Notes: generated by a model not told the origin, from the sequence alone. 64,000 nt of DNA from CAVUQH01 sp963774445 (GCA_963774445.1 CAVZFC010000031.1:124001-188000), one strand, 5' to 3'. Shown: positions 9,687 to 18,928, numbered from the stretch's first letter. A program made the numbers and translations.

Positions 9687-10175
9687 ATGAACGCGCAGAG
9701 GCATCGGGTTCTCATCGTCGCAGGCGCTGTCGCGATCGCGCTAGCCGGGTTCTGGATCGGTCGTCGTACGGCCGGTCATGGTACGGCAGTGAGTGGGCAG
9801 GAACGCCTGAAGCACGGCGTTGCGGCGCCGGTGACGACGCGCATCATCGAACGACAGGTGGCCGGCGGCGCCCGGAGTGATGACGAGCTCATCGACGAGG
9901 TTCGGGCCGCGGTGCGGTCGGAGCTGGCTGCGGCCAGCCGCGAACCGAACGAGGCGCCGCCGGCCGACGACGCAGAGGATCCGGCGCGCGCCGCCATTGA
10001 GGAGCACGCGAACGAGATCCTGGACGGTGCCGTCAACCGGGGCCGCCTGGACGCTGCGAGCCAGCACGAGCTGCATATGGCCATTCAGAAGCTCGGGAGA
10101 GCACAGCAGGAAGCGCTGCTTTCGCGTCTGCACATGGCAATCAACGAGCAGCGGTTGGATCTGGAGAACCCGTAG
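9687..10175 (+). CDS. Membrane-anchored periplasmic protein of unknown function
   Basis: The protein has 162 residues. A single N-terminal membrane helix (about residues 8-25, VLIVAGAVAIALAGFWIG) is followed by a polar, Glu/Asp/Arg-rich region that is predicted here to be helical, ending with alternating heptad-like segments (ELHMAIQKLGRAQQEALL). It lies 10 bp after the small exported protein gene and may act together with it. No recognised domain. The initiating ATG at 9687 is preceded by GGAGC. Confidence 0.65.
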   Translation: MNAQRHRVLIVAGAVAIALAGFWIGRRTAGHGTAVSGQERLKHGVAAPVTTRIIERQVAGGARSDDELIDEVRAAVRSELAAASREPNEAPPADDAEDPARAAIEEHANEILDGAVNRGRLDAASQHELHMAIQKLGRAQQEALLSRLHMAINEQRLDLENP

Positions 10176-10187
10176 GCCGGTCAGGGC

Positions 10188-10330
10188 CAACTGCCGCAAC
10201 CCGGCTGGCTCGGGTCTACAACAGCCCTCGCAGTGCAGTCTCCTGCCCACAGCGGGCTGTCTATGCACCTACCGATGGCCGGATCGACCGCGGGGATGCC
10301 GTAGAAGCTCATCACTAGGCGACAGCTGAT
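10188..10330 (-). pseudogene. 3' scrap of a Cys-rich lipoprotein gene
   Basis: About 140 bp is strongly similar to the 3' end of the Cys-rich lipoprotein gene at 12988-13140, including the DNA for its last residues around GCGSCP and the segment encoding the SCRQIMSFYG region. Small insertions and deletions separate the two. Nothing upstream on the minus strand continues the gene, so this is a leftover of a lost copy. It shows that the family was once larger here. Confidence 0.65.
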
Positions 10331-10570
10331 CGCAGAAGAGAACTCCGTAAGCAGGAAAGTCTGGGGGGGTTGCCCTCCTCGTATCCTGCGTCTGCTCGCG
10401 CGATCCAGACCACGGTGGTCGCGTGGGCCGTTGTCTGTGAGCCAGATTTTTGGCCGGCGCTCGTTGGCACTCCGATCTTGGATGACCTGAAGGTTGAACC
10501 ACTGCGCCGTGCGATCGAAACATCACCAGCCGGAGATCAGGGATTGCTGTTTCTGTTATAGGAGGAACGC

Positions 10571-12879
10571 ATGCGCACCACCTGGATAGGAGTCGTTGTT
10601 GGCCTGCTCGGTGTGCTCGGCGCTGGCTGCAAGTCCGACGTCAAGTACTACTGTGACGAGGACACGTCGTGCCTGCCGAGATACCCCGACCGTCCGTACT
10701 GTGACCTGACTGGAGAGTACGAACCGGATGGCGTCCGCAACACCTGCGTTGCGAATCCTTTCGATGCGAGCGGACCGGATGCCAGCACCGGCGACATCGA
10801 CGCCATGATGCCGGCGGATGCCGCTGAGCCACCTGAGCTCTTGATTTCATCGACCTCTCAGGACTTCGGGGCGGTGGTGGAAGGCCAAGCCAGCGCAGGC
10901 GTGAGCTTCACCGTCACGAACACAGGGGGCTCTCCCTCAGGGGCGCTTTCCGTAGTGACCTCCGGCACCAGCGCCGGGGACTTCACGACCTCGGGCGACT
11001 GCCGGGGGCGACGCTTGAGCCCGCCGCTGACTGCACGGTGTTGGTGACCTTCGCGCCGCAGAGTCCTGGCAGCAAGTCGGCCAATCTCGATGTGTCGGCG
11101 AGTCCAGGCGGCGACTTGAGTGTCTCCTTGACTGGTGACGGCATCGCGATGGGGGCGCTGTCGATGACACCGGCCTCGTACACCTTCTCGAACACGAACA
11201 TCACCGCTACGAGCTCGACGAAAACCTTCACGGTCACCGATACCGGGGGCTCGACAACCGGCATGCTGGCTGTCTCCTGTCGAACACGACGGATTTCACG
11301 ATCAGCACCGAAACTGCGATGGCACTAGCCTCACAGCCTCGGCGACCTGTCAGGTCATCGTGCAGTTCAACCCATCCGCCGTCGGAAGCCGCCTCGGATC
11401 CGTCATCGTTCAGGCCAACCCGGGTGGACAGGCGTCGTCCTCCGCAGGTGGCACCGGTACCGCATCGATCACGGTCAGCAAGACCGGCTCGGGGGCCGCT
11501 GGCGGCACTGTGAGCTCTAGCCCCGCCGGCATTGCGTGTGGTGGCAGCTGCGCAGCGGAGTTTTCATCCTCCAGCGTGACGCTCAGTGCAGGCACCGACA
11601 CGAGCACTAGTTTCGCTGGCTGGTCTGGCGCGGGTTGTAGCGGTAGTGGGACGTGCAACGTGAACATGACTGCGAACCAGAGCGTCACAGCCAGCTTCCT
11701 CACGAATCAGTGCACGCCCAACACCACTAGCTGCTCGGGCAGCACACTGACTGTATGCGACAGTCTCGGGCAGATCGATAGCACCTCGTCCTGCCCACTC
11801 GGATGCCACTGAGCGGGACGCACTGCAATGACGTGGATCCATCGAATGGGTTGGCGACCTACCTGGACATGTCTCCCAGTGGCGGGGACGTCGTTCTGCC
11901 AGACGGCTCTGCGATCGATACGGATACCGGGGGTGTTCGTGACAACAACGACACCTTGGTGCCGATCGATACGTACGAGGTCGTCGTATCCGGTGGTACC
12001 AACGTTCGAGTACTGCGGGTCAAGAGTATTTCAATCGGAGACACGATCGTGAGTGGAACATATGCGCTCGCGATCGTGTCGGACGGCGATATCACGATCA
12101 CCGGCGCGCTAGATGTTGGCGGACGCGCGATTGGCGGCGTAGTGTCAACGGGCCGGGTGGTGGTGCGATTAGCGCCTCCTGCTCAGGAAGGGCGTGGGGA
12201 GAGGTGTCAGGCGACGACAATATCGGTGGGAGCGGTGGCGGTGGTTTTGGCACTGCCGGCGGAAACGGGGGATCGACGAGCACTACTACGGGCGGCGGAC
12301 ACGGGCTCGGCACCGGGAGCGGTGACCTGATCCCTCTACATGGTGGGTGTCCCGGTGGCGCTGGCGGTCCCATTCCCGGCGGCGGAGCGGGCGGAGCAGT
12401 ACAGCTCGTGTCGCGAACCGGGATCCGATTGCAGGCGAACAGCGAGATCGATGCGTCCGGCGGGGGCGGCCGCTGGGCGTACGTCACGTTCCCATGGGGC
12501 TTGCCAGTGCCGGTCTCGGAGGTGGGGCCGGGGGAGGGATTCTGCTGGAGGCACCGCTGGTTGTGTTTGCGTCTGGAACCGGTGTTCACGCAAACGGAGG
12601 AGGCGGAGGTTGTCGCGGCGTGCCCGGTGGCGATGGGACTTTGACCACGGCCGCGGCCCCTGGGGCGACGTGCTCCGGTGACGGCGACGGCGGGGATGGA
12701 GTGTCTCGAGCGAGCCCCTTTCGCAGGATGGTGCCGACGACCTGACGGGTGACTTTCAGAGTGGCGGAGGCGGCGGGGGAGGTAGAGGCCTCATCCGTAT
12801 CAACACGTCTAGCTATGACGCGCAGACCGGGGCGATTGTCTCGCCCATCGAACAGGTCGCCGCGTTGAAGTTCCGGTAA
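10571..12879 (+). pseudogene. Large choice-of-anchor D / glycine-rich lipoprotein, multiply frameshifted
   Basis: ATG 10571 follows a strong AGGAGG. The leader is a lipoprotein signal (LGAGC) plus the KSDVKYYCDED module. Then come two ASH/choice-of-anchor D domains, a bacterial repeat domain (FAGWSGAGCSGSG), a domain with DVDPSNGLATYLDMSPSG and a long Gly-rich beta region ending in GLIRINTSSYDAQTG and TAA 12877-12879. Reading this requires frame changes near 11005, 11277, 11310, 11810, 12150, 12520 and 12730. Most are one-base losses, several in runs (GGGGG for GGGGGG, CC for CCC, AAA for AAAA). All domains are recognisable, so the break-up is recent or an artefact of a low-quality stretch. 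The domain set is typical of exported myxobacterial surface proteins with no assigned function. Confidence 0.8.
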
Positions 12880-12987
12880 GGGGGGAGCTTGATGCCTGCC
12901 GGTCCTGCCTTCGCCGTCCAACCCGATCTTTTTCACGGCAACACCTCGCTCGACGGTGTGGGGGCTGGTCGCTTCGGCGGCGCCCAC

Positions 12988-14074
12988 CTACGGACAGCTC
13001 CCGCAACCCGGCTGGGTCGGGTCTACACAGCCCTCGCAGTGTCCTGCCCACAGCGTGCTGTCGATGCACATTCCGATCGCGGGATCGACACTGCGTTGCC
13101 ATAGAAGCTCATGATCTGGCGACAGCTGAAGGTGCTGCCGCCGCCGATGGCCGCGCTGCAGCTGGGGCCGGCACCTCCCTGCGTGGGGTCGCAGTAGAAG
13201 GCGCAGACGTTGCTGGTCGGGTTTGTCGGGTCGTTTTGGAGGACACAGCCATATCCGGCCACGCAGCCGTTCAGATGCACGCAGTTGCAGCTCTGGGTAC
13301 CGGGATTGGCAACGCATGTCGCCGCGCCCGTCTTCGCCTCCGGGTCGTCGAGGTATGCAACAGCGCAGGTGGCGGTTCCGTTCAGCAGGCTCAGATAGCA
13401 GCCTTCACCCGTTCCGCAACTGGTTGACGAGAGCGGATCACACTGCGGCACACAGAGGCCGACGTCGTCCTGTCGTCGAATAGACCCGCGAACGGGGTGC
13501 AGGTGGCAGTGCTGGGGCAGGACTCGGGATTCGTGGAACATATCTCCGTGCACACTCCGCCGGAGCAGAAGTAAGGTCTCAGGCAATCGTCTACGCCGTT
13601 CGCGTCACGAGTACATGCTGCGCCGGCTGCGACGGTGCCGTTCGGGGCGCAGCCCGTGTGGTTGTTGGTCGGGTCTGACGTGTCGATGATGAACGTGCAC
13701 TTTTCCCCGGAGGCGCAGCCGGTCTGGGTGACCGGGTCACAGGGGCCGGTTTGTGCGTCGGGGTTCCCAGCGTCGGGCGTCCCAGCGTCGGGGGCGTTCG
13801 GCGCGGCGTCGGTGCCGCCGTCGGCGGGTGGCATGCCGCTGTCGACGTTGACCGCGGCATCGATGCCGACGGAGCCGTCGAGAGGGTTCGGGATACAGGT
13901 ACGCCCGACGTGACCCGATGCATCGTAGGTTCCGTACAGGTCACAAAACGGCCTGTCGGAGTAGCGAGGGAGACACGGAGTGCTCTCGTCGCAGTAGTAG
14001 GGCACGTCGCTCTTACAACCGGCGCCGAGCGCCAAGAGCATTCCGACCACGATTCCCAAAAACAGGGCGCGCAT
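12988..14074 (-). pseudogene. Cys-rich lipoprotein with shared leader, frameshifted
   Basis: ATG 14074 has GGGAGAAGG three bases upstream. A lipoprotein signal (LGAGC) leads into KSDVPYYCDESTPCLPRYSD, the same leader as at 8983 and 10571, then a Pro/Asp/Ala linker and a Cys-rich domain like that at 401 (GCASGEKCTFIIDTSD, SCNCVHLNGC, FSCRQIMSFYG). Two one-base losses break it: near 13475 (after TPFAGLFDD, before GLCVPQCDPL) and near 13105 (before DPAIGMC). The last residues GCVDPTQPGCGSCP end at 12988-12990. It combines the leader of one lipoprotein type with the Cys-rich body of another. Function unknown. Confidence 0.75.
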
Positions 14075-14179
14075 GACCTTCTCCCTATAACAGGTGGGGG
14101 AAGCCGACCGCGATTGCTCCTCAATCTGTTTCCTGCGAGTGGCCTGTAAGTAGCTGTTTCTTTAGGGCCTGTCTCCGGT

Positions 14180-14825
14180 GTGAGCGAGGTGTTGCGCTAC
14201 GACGAGGCCAAGGCCCAGCCGGTCCTGGTGGAGAACACCGCGGCCATCTTCTTCAAAGGACTGCCGAAAGAGGCCGGTTTCTACGTCGGCAGCGCGAACC
14301 GGCCGTTCCAGCTGAAGAGCGTCACGATGAGGCCCGAGCGCGTTAGCGCCGAGGACGCCCCGGCAGCGGAGCTGGCGTTCCGCTGCTGGTTCGAGGTCAC
14401 CCTCCAGGTGCCGTTGCGTGGGCACCTGGTCCCGAGCACGGAGCGCTTCTCGGTCATGATGTACCCGAACGCGAAAGACGCCGAGGGGAAGGCGCAGGTC
14501 AACGAGGTCGAGGCGGTCGATCTATCGGCGCTGCTCGGCGTGCTGGAGCGACGCGGCCATCACGTCGTGGTTCGAGGAACGCCGGAGGTGGACTTTGGCC
14601 TGTTCAAGGCCGAGATACTCAATCTTGACGTTCGACTCAACTCTGCGAGAGCGAGATGGAACCCTTGATCTAGGCGGGCACACCCTCAAGGTTCGACTGC
14701 GGCCCACGAGCAACACCCGCGGCTATGAGACGTTGTCGGTTCGACTCGGTAAGACGATGGTGACGCTAAAGATGCAGCGTGCCGCCTGGATTCGTCTCGT
14801 GGTGCCGGATGGGATCAGTTTGTAG
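14180..14825 (+). pseudogene. Unrecognised protein, copy A (5'-truncated)
   Basis: This is a truncated copy of the gene at 16208-17017. From 14183 to 14561 its DNA matches 16376-16754 throughout by eye; upstream it lacks the N-terminal part encoding KIFPFDPDVA, and the GTG at 14180 is only a fortuitous start. From 14562 the two copies diverge to about half identity at protein level. A frame break at 14630-14636 is repaired by removing one T from GTTCGAC, after which ILNLDVDSTLRERDG aligns without gaps to ILDARTESELAEHDG of copy B and the total length becomes 645 bases (214 residues). The 3' end overlaps the convergent FGE-like gene by 11 bp. The family is unknown; no signal peptide or membrane segment is visible. 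Confidence 0.6.
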
Positions 14826-16134
14826 CCGTAGCCGTGCAGCGAAAGCCACCGGAACCGAAGCCGGTGCCTGCGAAGACGTTGCTCGTCTCCCAGGTGGCGA
14901 CGAACTTGGCGTCAAAGTCTTGAGGGCGAAAGAACCACTGGTCTCCAAACTTGGGATTGCGCTTCCCGACCGGGTCCACGCACTCCGGGTCGCAGACCGC
15001 GTACGGCTCGTTGTAGTAGTCGCGGACGTACTCGCCGACGTTGCCCGCCATGTCGCGAATGCCGAAGGCCGATGCGCCATCACCGTGGCCATGAGTTCCG
15101 TCGAAGGTCCCCACCCGTGCGGTCGTCCGGCCGATGCCGTCCTTGCACGGCGCTCCGCAGTTGGCGCGATCGGGCTCGAAGGTGTCACCCCACGGGTAGC
15201 GGCGATCGTGTCCGGTGGCGGGGTCATGGGCGGCCGCGTACTCCCACTGGGCCTGGGTTGGTAGCTGTTTGCCGGCCCATTTGCAGTACCGCTCGGCGCC
15301 CTCGAGGCTGACGCCGACGACGGGGTGGTCCTCCATTGCGGCGGGCACGGAGAACCGGCCGCTGGCGTCGCGGTGGATCGGCAGCTCGGGTAGGTCGTCG
15401 GTGACCACGATGCACTCGCCGCTCTTGCGGCTGGGGCAGAACTTCGTCGTGCCGACGAGGTTGAGGAACACCAGATACTGGGCGTTCGTCACCTCGAGTT
15501 GGTCCATGTAGAAGGTCGACACGCGCACGCGGTGGCGCGGATGAAGGCCGGTCTCGCCGTCGGGGGCGCCCATCATGAAGCTGCCGCCGGTCACCTTGCA
15601 CATGGGGAAGCGGTCGCGCTTGGGGCGCGGCGCGTAGGCGGTCGAGCAGTTGCCCTGGGTCGAGCGAAATGGCGGCGGCCCGGGCGGCTCCTCGCCGGGG
15701 TCGCCGGGATGGGCCGGATCGGTGGCGTGGTGGAGCGGGGCGGGGGCCCGGGCGCCGCCGTCGTTGCGCGCGGGCGCGGCGGGGGGCGCGGCCGGTCTGG
15801 CCTGGTGATCGCGCTTTTCACAGGCCGGGCCCGACGTCAGGAGTATCGCGAGCGTTGCGAGCAGGCCAGAGCGCACGGCCTGACGGTAGCAAACCCGGGG
15901 CGCTCGCGCACCGCTGCCGCCGGGACCGCCGCGGCGGCGCGGCTGAGACCGCGGCGCTAGGGCAAGATCTTCCCGTTCGATGCACGGCGGGCCGTGGTCA
16001 CACTACGAGATCATGCTGGCAATTCGCGGCGACGCCGCGGCGCCCTGGCGACCGCGAGCCCCGCGGCGGCTCTCGGCCGGCTGCGCGAGCACCACCCGCC
16101 GTCGAGCTGACGCGGCGTGCGGCATTGCGTCCCG
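14183..16134. repeat. Tandem duplication unit, copy A
   Basis: The unit repeats at 16376-18325. Two arms look identical by eye: 14183-14561 with 16376-16754 (379 bp) and 14969-16134 with 17160-18325 (1166 bp). Between the arms lies a divergent core, 14562-14968 against 16755-17159 (407 and 405 bp), which covers the 3' ends of both convergent genes. Synonymous changes are frequent in the core and absent from the arms as far as I can see. A short echo of the unit start (GGCAAGATCTTCCCGTTCGA) also occurs at about 15961 and 18152, next to the FGE-like start, so more copies may once have existed. Confidence 0.9.
14815..15876 (-). CDS. FGE-sulfatase-fold (SUMF1-like) lipoprotein, copy A
   Basis: The 353-residue product starts with a lipoprotein signal (LLTSGPAC, Cys about residue 19), a Pro/Ala linker and a FGE-sulfatase domain (PF03781) from about residue 90: GGSFMMGAPDGE, the LEVTNAQYLVFLN motif, CKWAGKQLPTQAQWEYAA, RYPWGD, and DMAGNVGEYVRDYY. 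Such domains occur in formylglycine-generating enzymes but also in many non-enzymatic C-type-lectin-fold and kinase-associated proteins. The C-terminal FGSGGFRCTATATN retains GFRC. As a lipoprotein it is unlikely to activate sulfatases in the cytoplasm; a ligand-binding or scaffold role is an inference. DNA from 14969 to 15876 matches copy B, while the last 50 residues differ. It faces the unknown protein gene tail to tail with an 11-bp overlap. Confidence 0.85.
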   Translation of the reverse strand: MRSGLLATLAILLTSGPACEKRDHQARPAAPPAAPARNDGGARAPAPLHHATDPAHPGDPGEEPPGPPPFRSTQGNCSTAYAPRPKRDRFPMCKVTGGSFMMGAPDGETGLHPRHRVRVSTFYMDQLEVTNAQYLVFLNLVGTTKFCPSRKSGECIVVTDDLPELPIHRDASGRFSVPAAMEDHPVVGVSLEGAERYCKWAGKQLPTQAQWEYAAAHDPATGHDRRYPWGDTFEPDRANCGAPCKDGIGRTTARVGTFDGTHGHGDGASAFGIRDMAGNVGEYVRDYYNEPYAVCDPECVDPVGKRNPKFGDQWFFRPQDFDAKFVATWETSNVFAGTGFGSGGFRCTATATN

Positions 16135-16207
16135 ACTGGGCAGTCATCGAGTCGGGCAAGGTGGTCTCACCCTCGGGGCCAAGGCGTTGTTCGACATCGT
16201 CAACAAC

Positions 16208-17017
16208 ATGCCGGCCGACAAGGACGGCAAGGACGGACCCGGCGATGACCGCGCTCGCGCTCGCCCGCCTGACGATGCCAATGAGGCTGAGCAGGCGGCC
16301 GCCGGGACCGCGGCGGCCGCGCGGCCGAGGCCGCGGCGCTACGGCAAGATCTTCCCGTTCGATCCGGATGTGGCGAGCGAGGTGTTGCGCTACGACGAGG
16401 CCAAGGCCCAGCCGGTCCTGGTGGAGAACACCGCGGCCATCTTCTTCAAAGGACTGCCGAAAGAGGCCGGTTTCTACGTCGGCAGCGCGAACCGGCCGTT
16501 CCAGCTGAAGAGCGTCACGATGAGGCCCGAGCGCGTTAGCGCCGAGGACGCCCCGGCAGCGGAGCTGGCGTTCCGCTGCTGGTTCGAGGTCACCCTCCAG
16601 GTGCCGTTGCGTGGGCACCTGGTCCCGAGCACGGAGCGCTTCTCGGTCATGATGTACCCGAACGCGAAAGACGCCGAGGGGAAGGCGCAGGTCAACGAGG
16701 TCGAGGCGGTCGATCTATCGGCGCTGCTCGGCGTGCTGGAGCGACGCGGCCATCGCGTTGTTGTAACGGGTGAACCGGAAGTGGATTTCGGGCTTTTCAA
16801 AGCGCGGATCCTCGACGCACGCACGGAATCCGAACTGGCGGAGCACGATGGCGCGCTCTTGTTGGGCGGCCATACCTTGACCGTAGTCTTGCAACCGACG
16901 AGCAACATCCATGGCTACAAATCCGTCTCGATCGTGATCGCGAAACAAACGGTGAACTTGAGGATGGGAATGAGACAGCGTATCGCGCTAGTCGTTCCGG
17001 CTGGAATTGCGCTGTAG
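16208..17017 (+). CDS. Unrecognised protein, copy B
   Basis: From ATG 16208 the frame gives 269 residues: a charged Asp/Lys/Ala linker, then YGKIFPFDPDVASEVLRYDE, a central domain (AIFFKGLPKEAGFYVGSANR, FRCWFEVTLQVPLRGHLVPS) and a beta-rich C-terminus (LGGHTLTVVLQPTSN, IALVVPAGIAL). No signal peptide or membrane helix is seen. The true start is unsure: upstream, in another frame, RPDWAVIESGKVVSPSG would join ALFDIVNNM if one G were restored near 16180, so the gene may be longer and slightly damaged. It is convergent with the FGE-like lipoprotein (30-bp overlap). I do not recognise the family; its constant association with the FGE-like gene in both copies suggests a joint role. Confidence 0.6.
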   Translation: MPADKDGKDGPGDDRARARPPDDANEAEQAAAGTAAAARPRPRRYGKIFPFDPDVASEVLRYDEAKAQPVLVENTAAIFFKGLPKEAGFYVGSANRPFQLKSVTMRPERVSAEDAPAAELAFRCWFEVTLQVPLRGHLVPSTERFSVMMYPNAKDAEGKAQVNEVEAVDLSALLGVLERRGHRVVVTGEPEVDFGLFKARILDARTESELAEHDGALLLGGHTLTVVLQPTSNIHGYKSVSIVIAKQTVNLRMGMRQRIALVVPAGIAL

Positions 17018-18325
17018 ACGCAGCACGCAGCGAAAGCCGTCTGTCGGGAAACCAGGCCCGCCAAACGTATTGCTGGTGACCCAGTTCTCGACATGCTCGC
17101 CATCGAAGTCTTGGGCGTGAAGGAACCACTGGTCACCGTACTTCGGACTGCGCTTCTCCACCGGGTCCACGCACTCCGGGTCGCAGACCGCGTACGGCTC
17201 GTTGTAGTAGTCGCGGACGTACTCGCCGACGTTGCCCGCCATGTCGCGAATGCCGAAGGCCGATGCGCCATCACCGTGGCCATGAGTTCCGTCGAAGGTC
17301 CCCACCCGTGCGGTCGTCCGGCCGATGCCGTCCTTGCACGGCGCTCCGCAGTTGGCGCGATCGGGCTCGAAGGTGTCACCCCACGGGTAGCGGCGATCGT
17401 GTCCGGTGGCGGGGTCATGGGCGGCCGCGTACTCCCACTGGGCCTGGGTTGGTAGCTGTTTGCCGGCCCATTTGCAGTACCGCTCGGCGCCCTCGAGGCT
17501 GACGCCGACGACGGGGTGGTCCTCCATTGCGGCGGGCACGGAGAACCGGCCGCTGGCGTCGCGGTGGATCGGCAGCTCGGGTAGGTCGTCGGTGACCACG
17601 ATGCACTCGCCGCTCTTGCGGCTGGGGCAGAACTTCGTCGTGCCGACGAGGTTGAGGAACACCAGATACTGGGCGTTCGTCACCTCGAGTTGGTCCATGT
17701 AGAAGGTCGACACGCGCACGCGGTGGCGCGGATGAAGGCCGGTCTCGCCGTCGGGGGCGCCCATCATGAAGCTGCCGCCGGTCACCTTGCACATGGGGAA
17801 GCGGTCGCGCTTGGGGCGCGGCGCGTAGGCGGTCGAGCAGTTGCCCTGGGTCGAGCGAAATGGCGGCGGCCCGGGCGGCTCCTCGCCGGGGTCGCCGGGA
17901 TGGGCCGGATCGGTGGCGTGGTGGAGCGGGGCGGGGGCCCGGGCGCCGCCGTCGTTGCGCGCGGGCGCGGCGGGGGGCGCGGCCGGTCTGGCCTGGTGAT
18001 CGCGCTTTTCACAGGCCGGGCCCGACGTCAGGAGTATCGCGAGCGTTGCGAGCAGGCCAGAGCGCACGGCCTGACGGTAGCAAACCCGGGGCGCTCGCGC
18101 ACCGCTGCCGCCGGGACCGCCGCGGCGGCGCGGCTGAGACCGCGGCGCTAGGGCAAGATCTTCCCGTTCGATGCACGGCGGGCCGTGGTCACACTACGAG
18201 ATCATGCTGGCAATTCGCGGCGACGCCGCGGCGCCCTGGCGACCGCGAGCCCCGCGGCGGCTCTCGGCCGGCTGCGCGAGCACCACCCGCCGTCGAGCTG
18301 ACGCGGCGTGCGGCATTGCGTCCCG
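16376..18325. repeat. Tandem duplication unit, copy B
   Basis: This is the second copy of the unit described for 14183-16134, offset by 2193 bp in the left arm and 2191 bp in the right arm. Its 5' neighbour (16138-16365) holds the N-terminal codons that copy A lacks, so copy B is the more complete version. At 18325 the similarity stops abruptly at CCCG, where copy A runs on into that N-terminal region. Confidence 0.9.
16988..18067 (-). CDS. FGE-sulfatase-fold (SUMF1-like) lipoprotein, copy B
   Basis: At 359 residues this is the same protein as copy A up to about residue 302 (DPECVDPV), after which the sequences differ: KRSPKYGDQWFLHAQDFDGE and PGFPTDGFRCVLRLQ against KRNPKFGDQWFFRPQDFDAK and FGSGGFRCTATATN. 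Trp, Asp-Phe and GFRC positions are kept, so both C-termini should fold alike while exposing different side chains. Lipoprotein signal and FGE domain are as in copy A. In the C-type-lectin-like fold the C-terminal segment contributes to the ligand or active-site surface, so the variability may matter for binding; that is inference. The coding end overlaps the opposing gene by 30 bp. Confidence 0.85.
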   Translation of the reverse strand: MRSGLLATLAILLTSGPACEKRDHQARPAAPPAAPARNDGGARAPAPLHHATDPAHPGDPGEEPPGPPPFRSTQGNCSTAYAPRPKRDRFPMCKVTGGSFMMGAPDGETGLHPRHRVRVSTFYMDQLEVTNAQYLVFLNLVGTTKFCPSRKSGECIVVTDDLPELPIHRDASGRFSVPAAMEDHPVVGVSLEGAERYCKWAGKQLPTQAQWEYAAAHDPATGHDRRYPWGDTFEPDRANCGAPCKDGIGRTTARVGTFDGTHGHGDGASAFGIRDMAGNVGEYVRDYYNEPYAVCDPECVDPVEKRSPKYGDQWFLHAQDFDGEHVENWVTSNTFGGPGFPTDGFRCVLRLQRNSSRND

Positions 18326-18403
18326 GCGTTGAGCGCTCGCCGGTCCGCGTCCGTGTCGCCGGCGAGCCGGCGCGGTCGACGCGACCGGTGATGGCCGGGA
18401 ACG

Positions 18404-18928
18404 TTACCGGGCCCGCAGGGCCCGCAGCGCTGCGCGGACGACGGCCACCTCGGAGCTGAGGCCGAGATCCTCGCGTAGCTCGGCCAGCAACCGGGCGTCG
18501 GAGGCGCTGAGGCGGAACGACTTGACCACGGTGGGCTGCTTGCCCCGGTGGCCGATACGCGGCACCCACCGCTCGTAGTCGGCGGTGGAGATACCGCGAA
18601 ACGGCGGCGCCAGGCGGCCTCTTCGCAGGGATTGGATGATCTCCGCCAGGTCTTCGGGCAGGTCGTGGGCATCGCGAAAGAGTCCCGGCTTCTTGACGAC
18701 GAGGGCCGGCAATAGCTCCAGGATGCGCGGCTCCAGCTCCCCCGCCCACAAGGCATCGGCGACGCGAATCTTGCGGTGATGAGGACGGACTCCTTCGATG
18801 TTGGTCTCGAGCAGGCCCGCGGCAACGAGCCGTCCCATGACCGTGAGAAAGCGCCGATCGCGGCGCCGTTCCTCGGCCTCGAGCGCCTCGGCTCTGGCTC
18901 GTCGGAGCAGCCTGCTGTGCTTCGTCAC
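18404..18928 (-). CDS. Putative antitoxin-like protein with C-terminal ribbon-helix-helix
   Basis: GTG 18928 overlaps the stop of the upstream gene (GTGA), a translationally coupled start. The protein has 174 residues: a basic N-terminal helix, a middle region (RFLTVMGRLVAAGLLET, KIRVADALWAGELEPRILE) and a C-terminal KSFRLSASDARLLAELREDL followed by GLSSEVAVVRAALRALRAR, which resembles an RHH DNA-binding fold. Together with the nucleotidyltransferase-like gene ahead of it, it looks like a two-gene toxin-antitoxin-like module. Which protein is the toxin cannot be decided from sequence alone, and the middle part is not recognised. Confidence 0.6.
   Translation of the reverse strand: MTKHSRLLRRARAEALEAEERRRDRRFLTVMGRLVAAGLLETNIEGVRPHHRKIRVADALWAGELEPRILELLPALVVKKPGLFRDAHDLPEDLAEIIQSLRRGRLAPPFRGISTADYERWVPRIGHRGKQPTVVKSFRLSASDARLLAELREDLGLSSEVAVVRAALRALRAR

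Noticed and set aside
13440..13500. Frame break in the Cys-rich lipoprotein as the same T insertion class
   Set aside because: Removing a T from ATTCGAC there gives the wrong frame; a missing base is needed, so it belongs to the deletion-type breaks.
14690..14750. Further GTTCGAC sites in copy A as additional T insertions
   Set aside because: Read as they stand, they keep the frame aligned with copy B (KVRLRPTSN, SVRLGK), so they are genuine.
14562..17159. Variable 3' ends of the FGE-fold genes as a diversity-generating retroelement target
   Set aside because: No reverse transcriptase or template repeat is seen nearby, and the differences between copies include many third-position and non-adenine changes on both strands, which does not fit adenine-directed mutagenesis.
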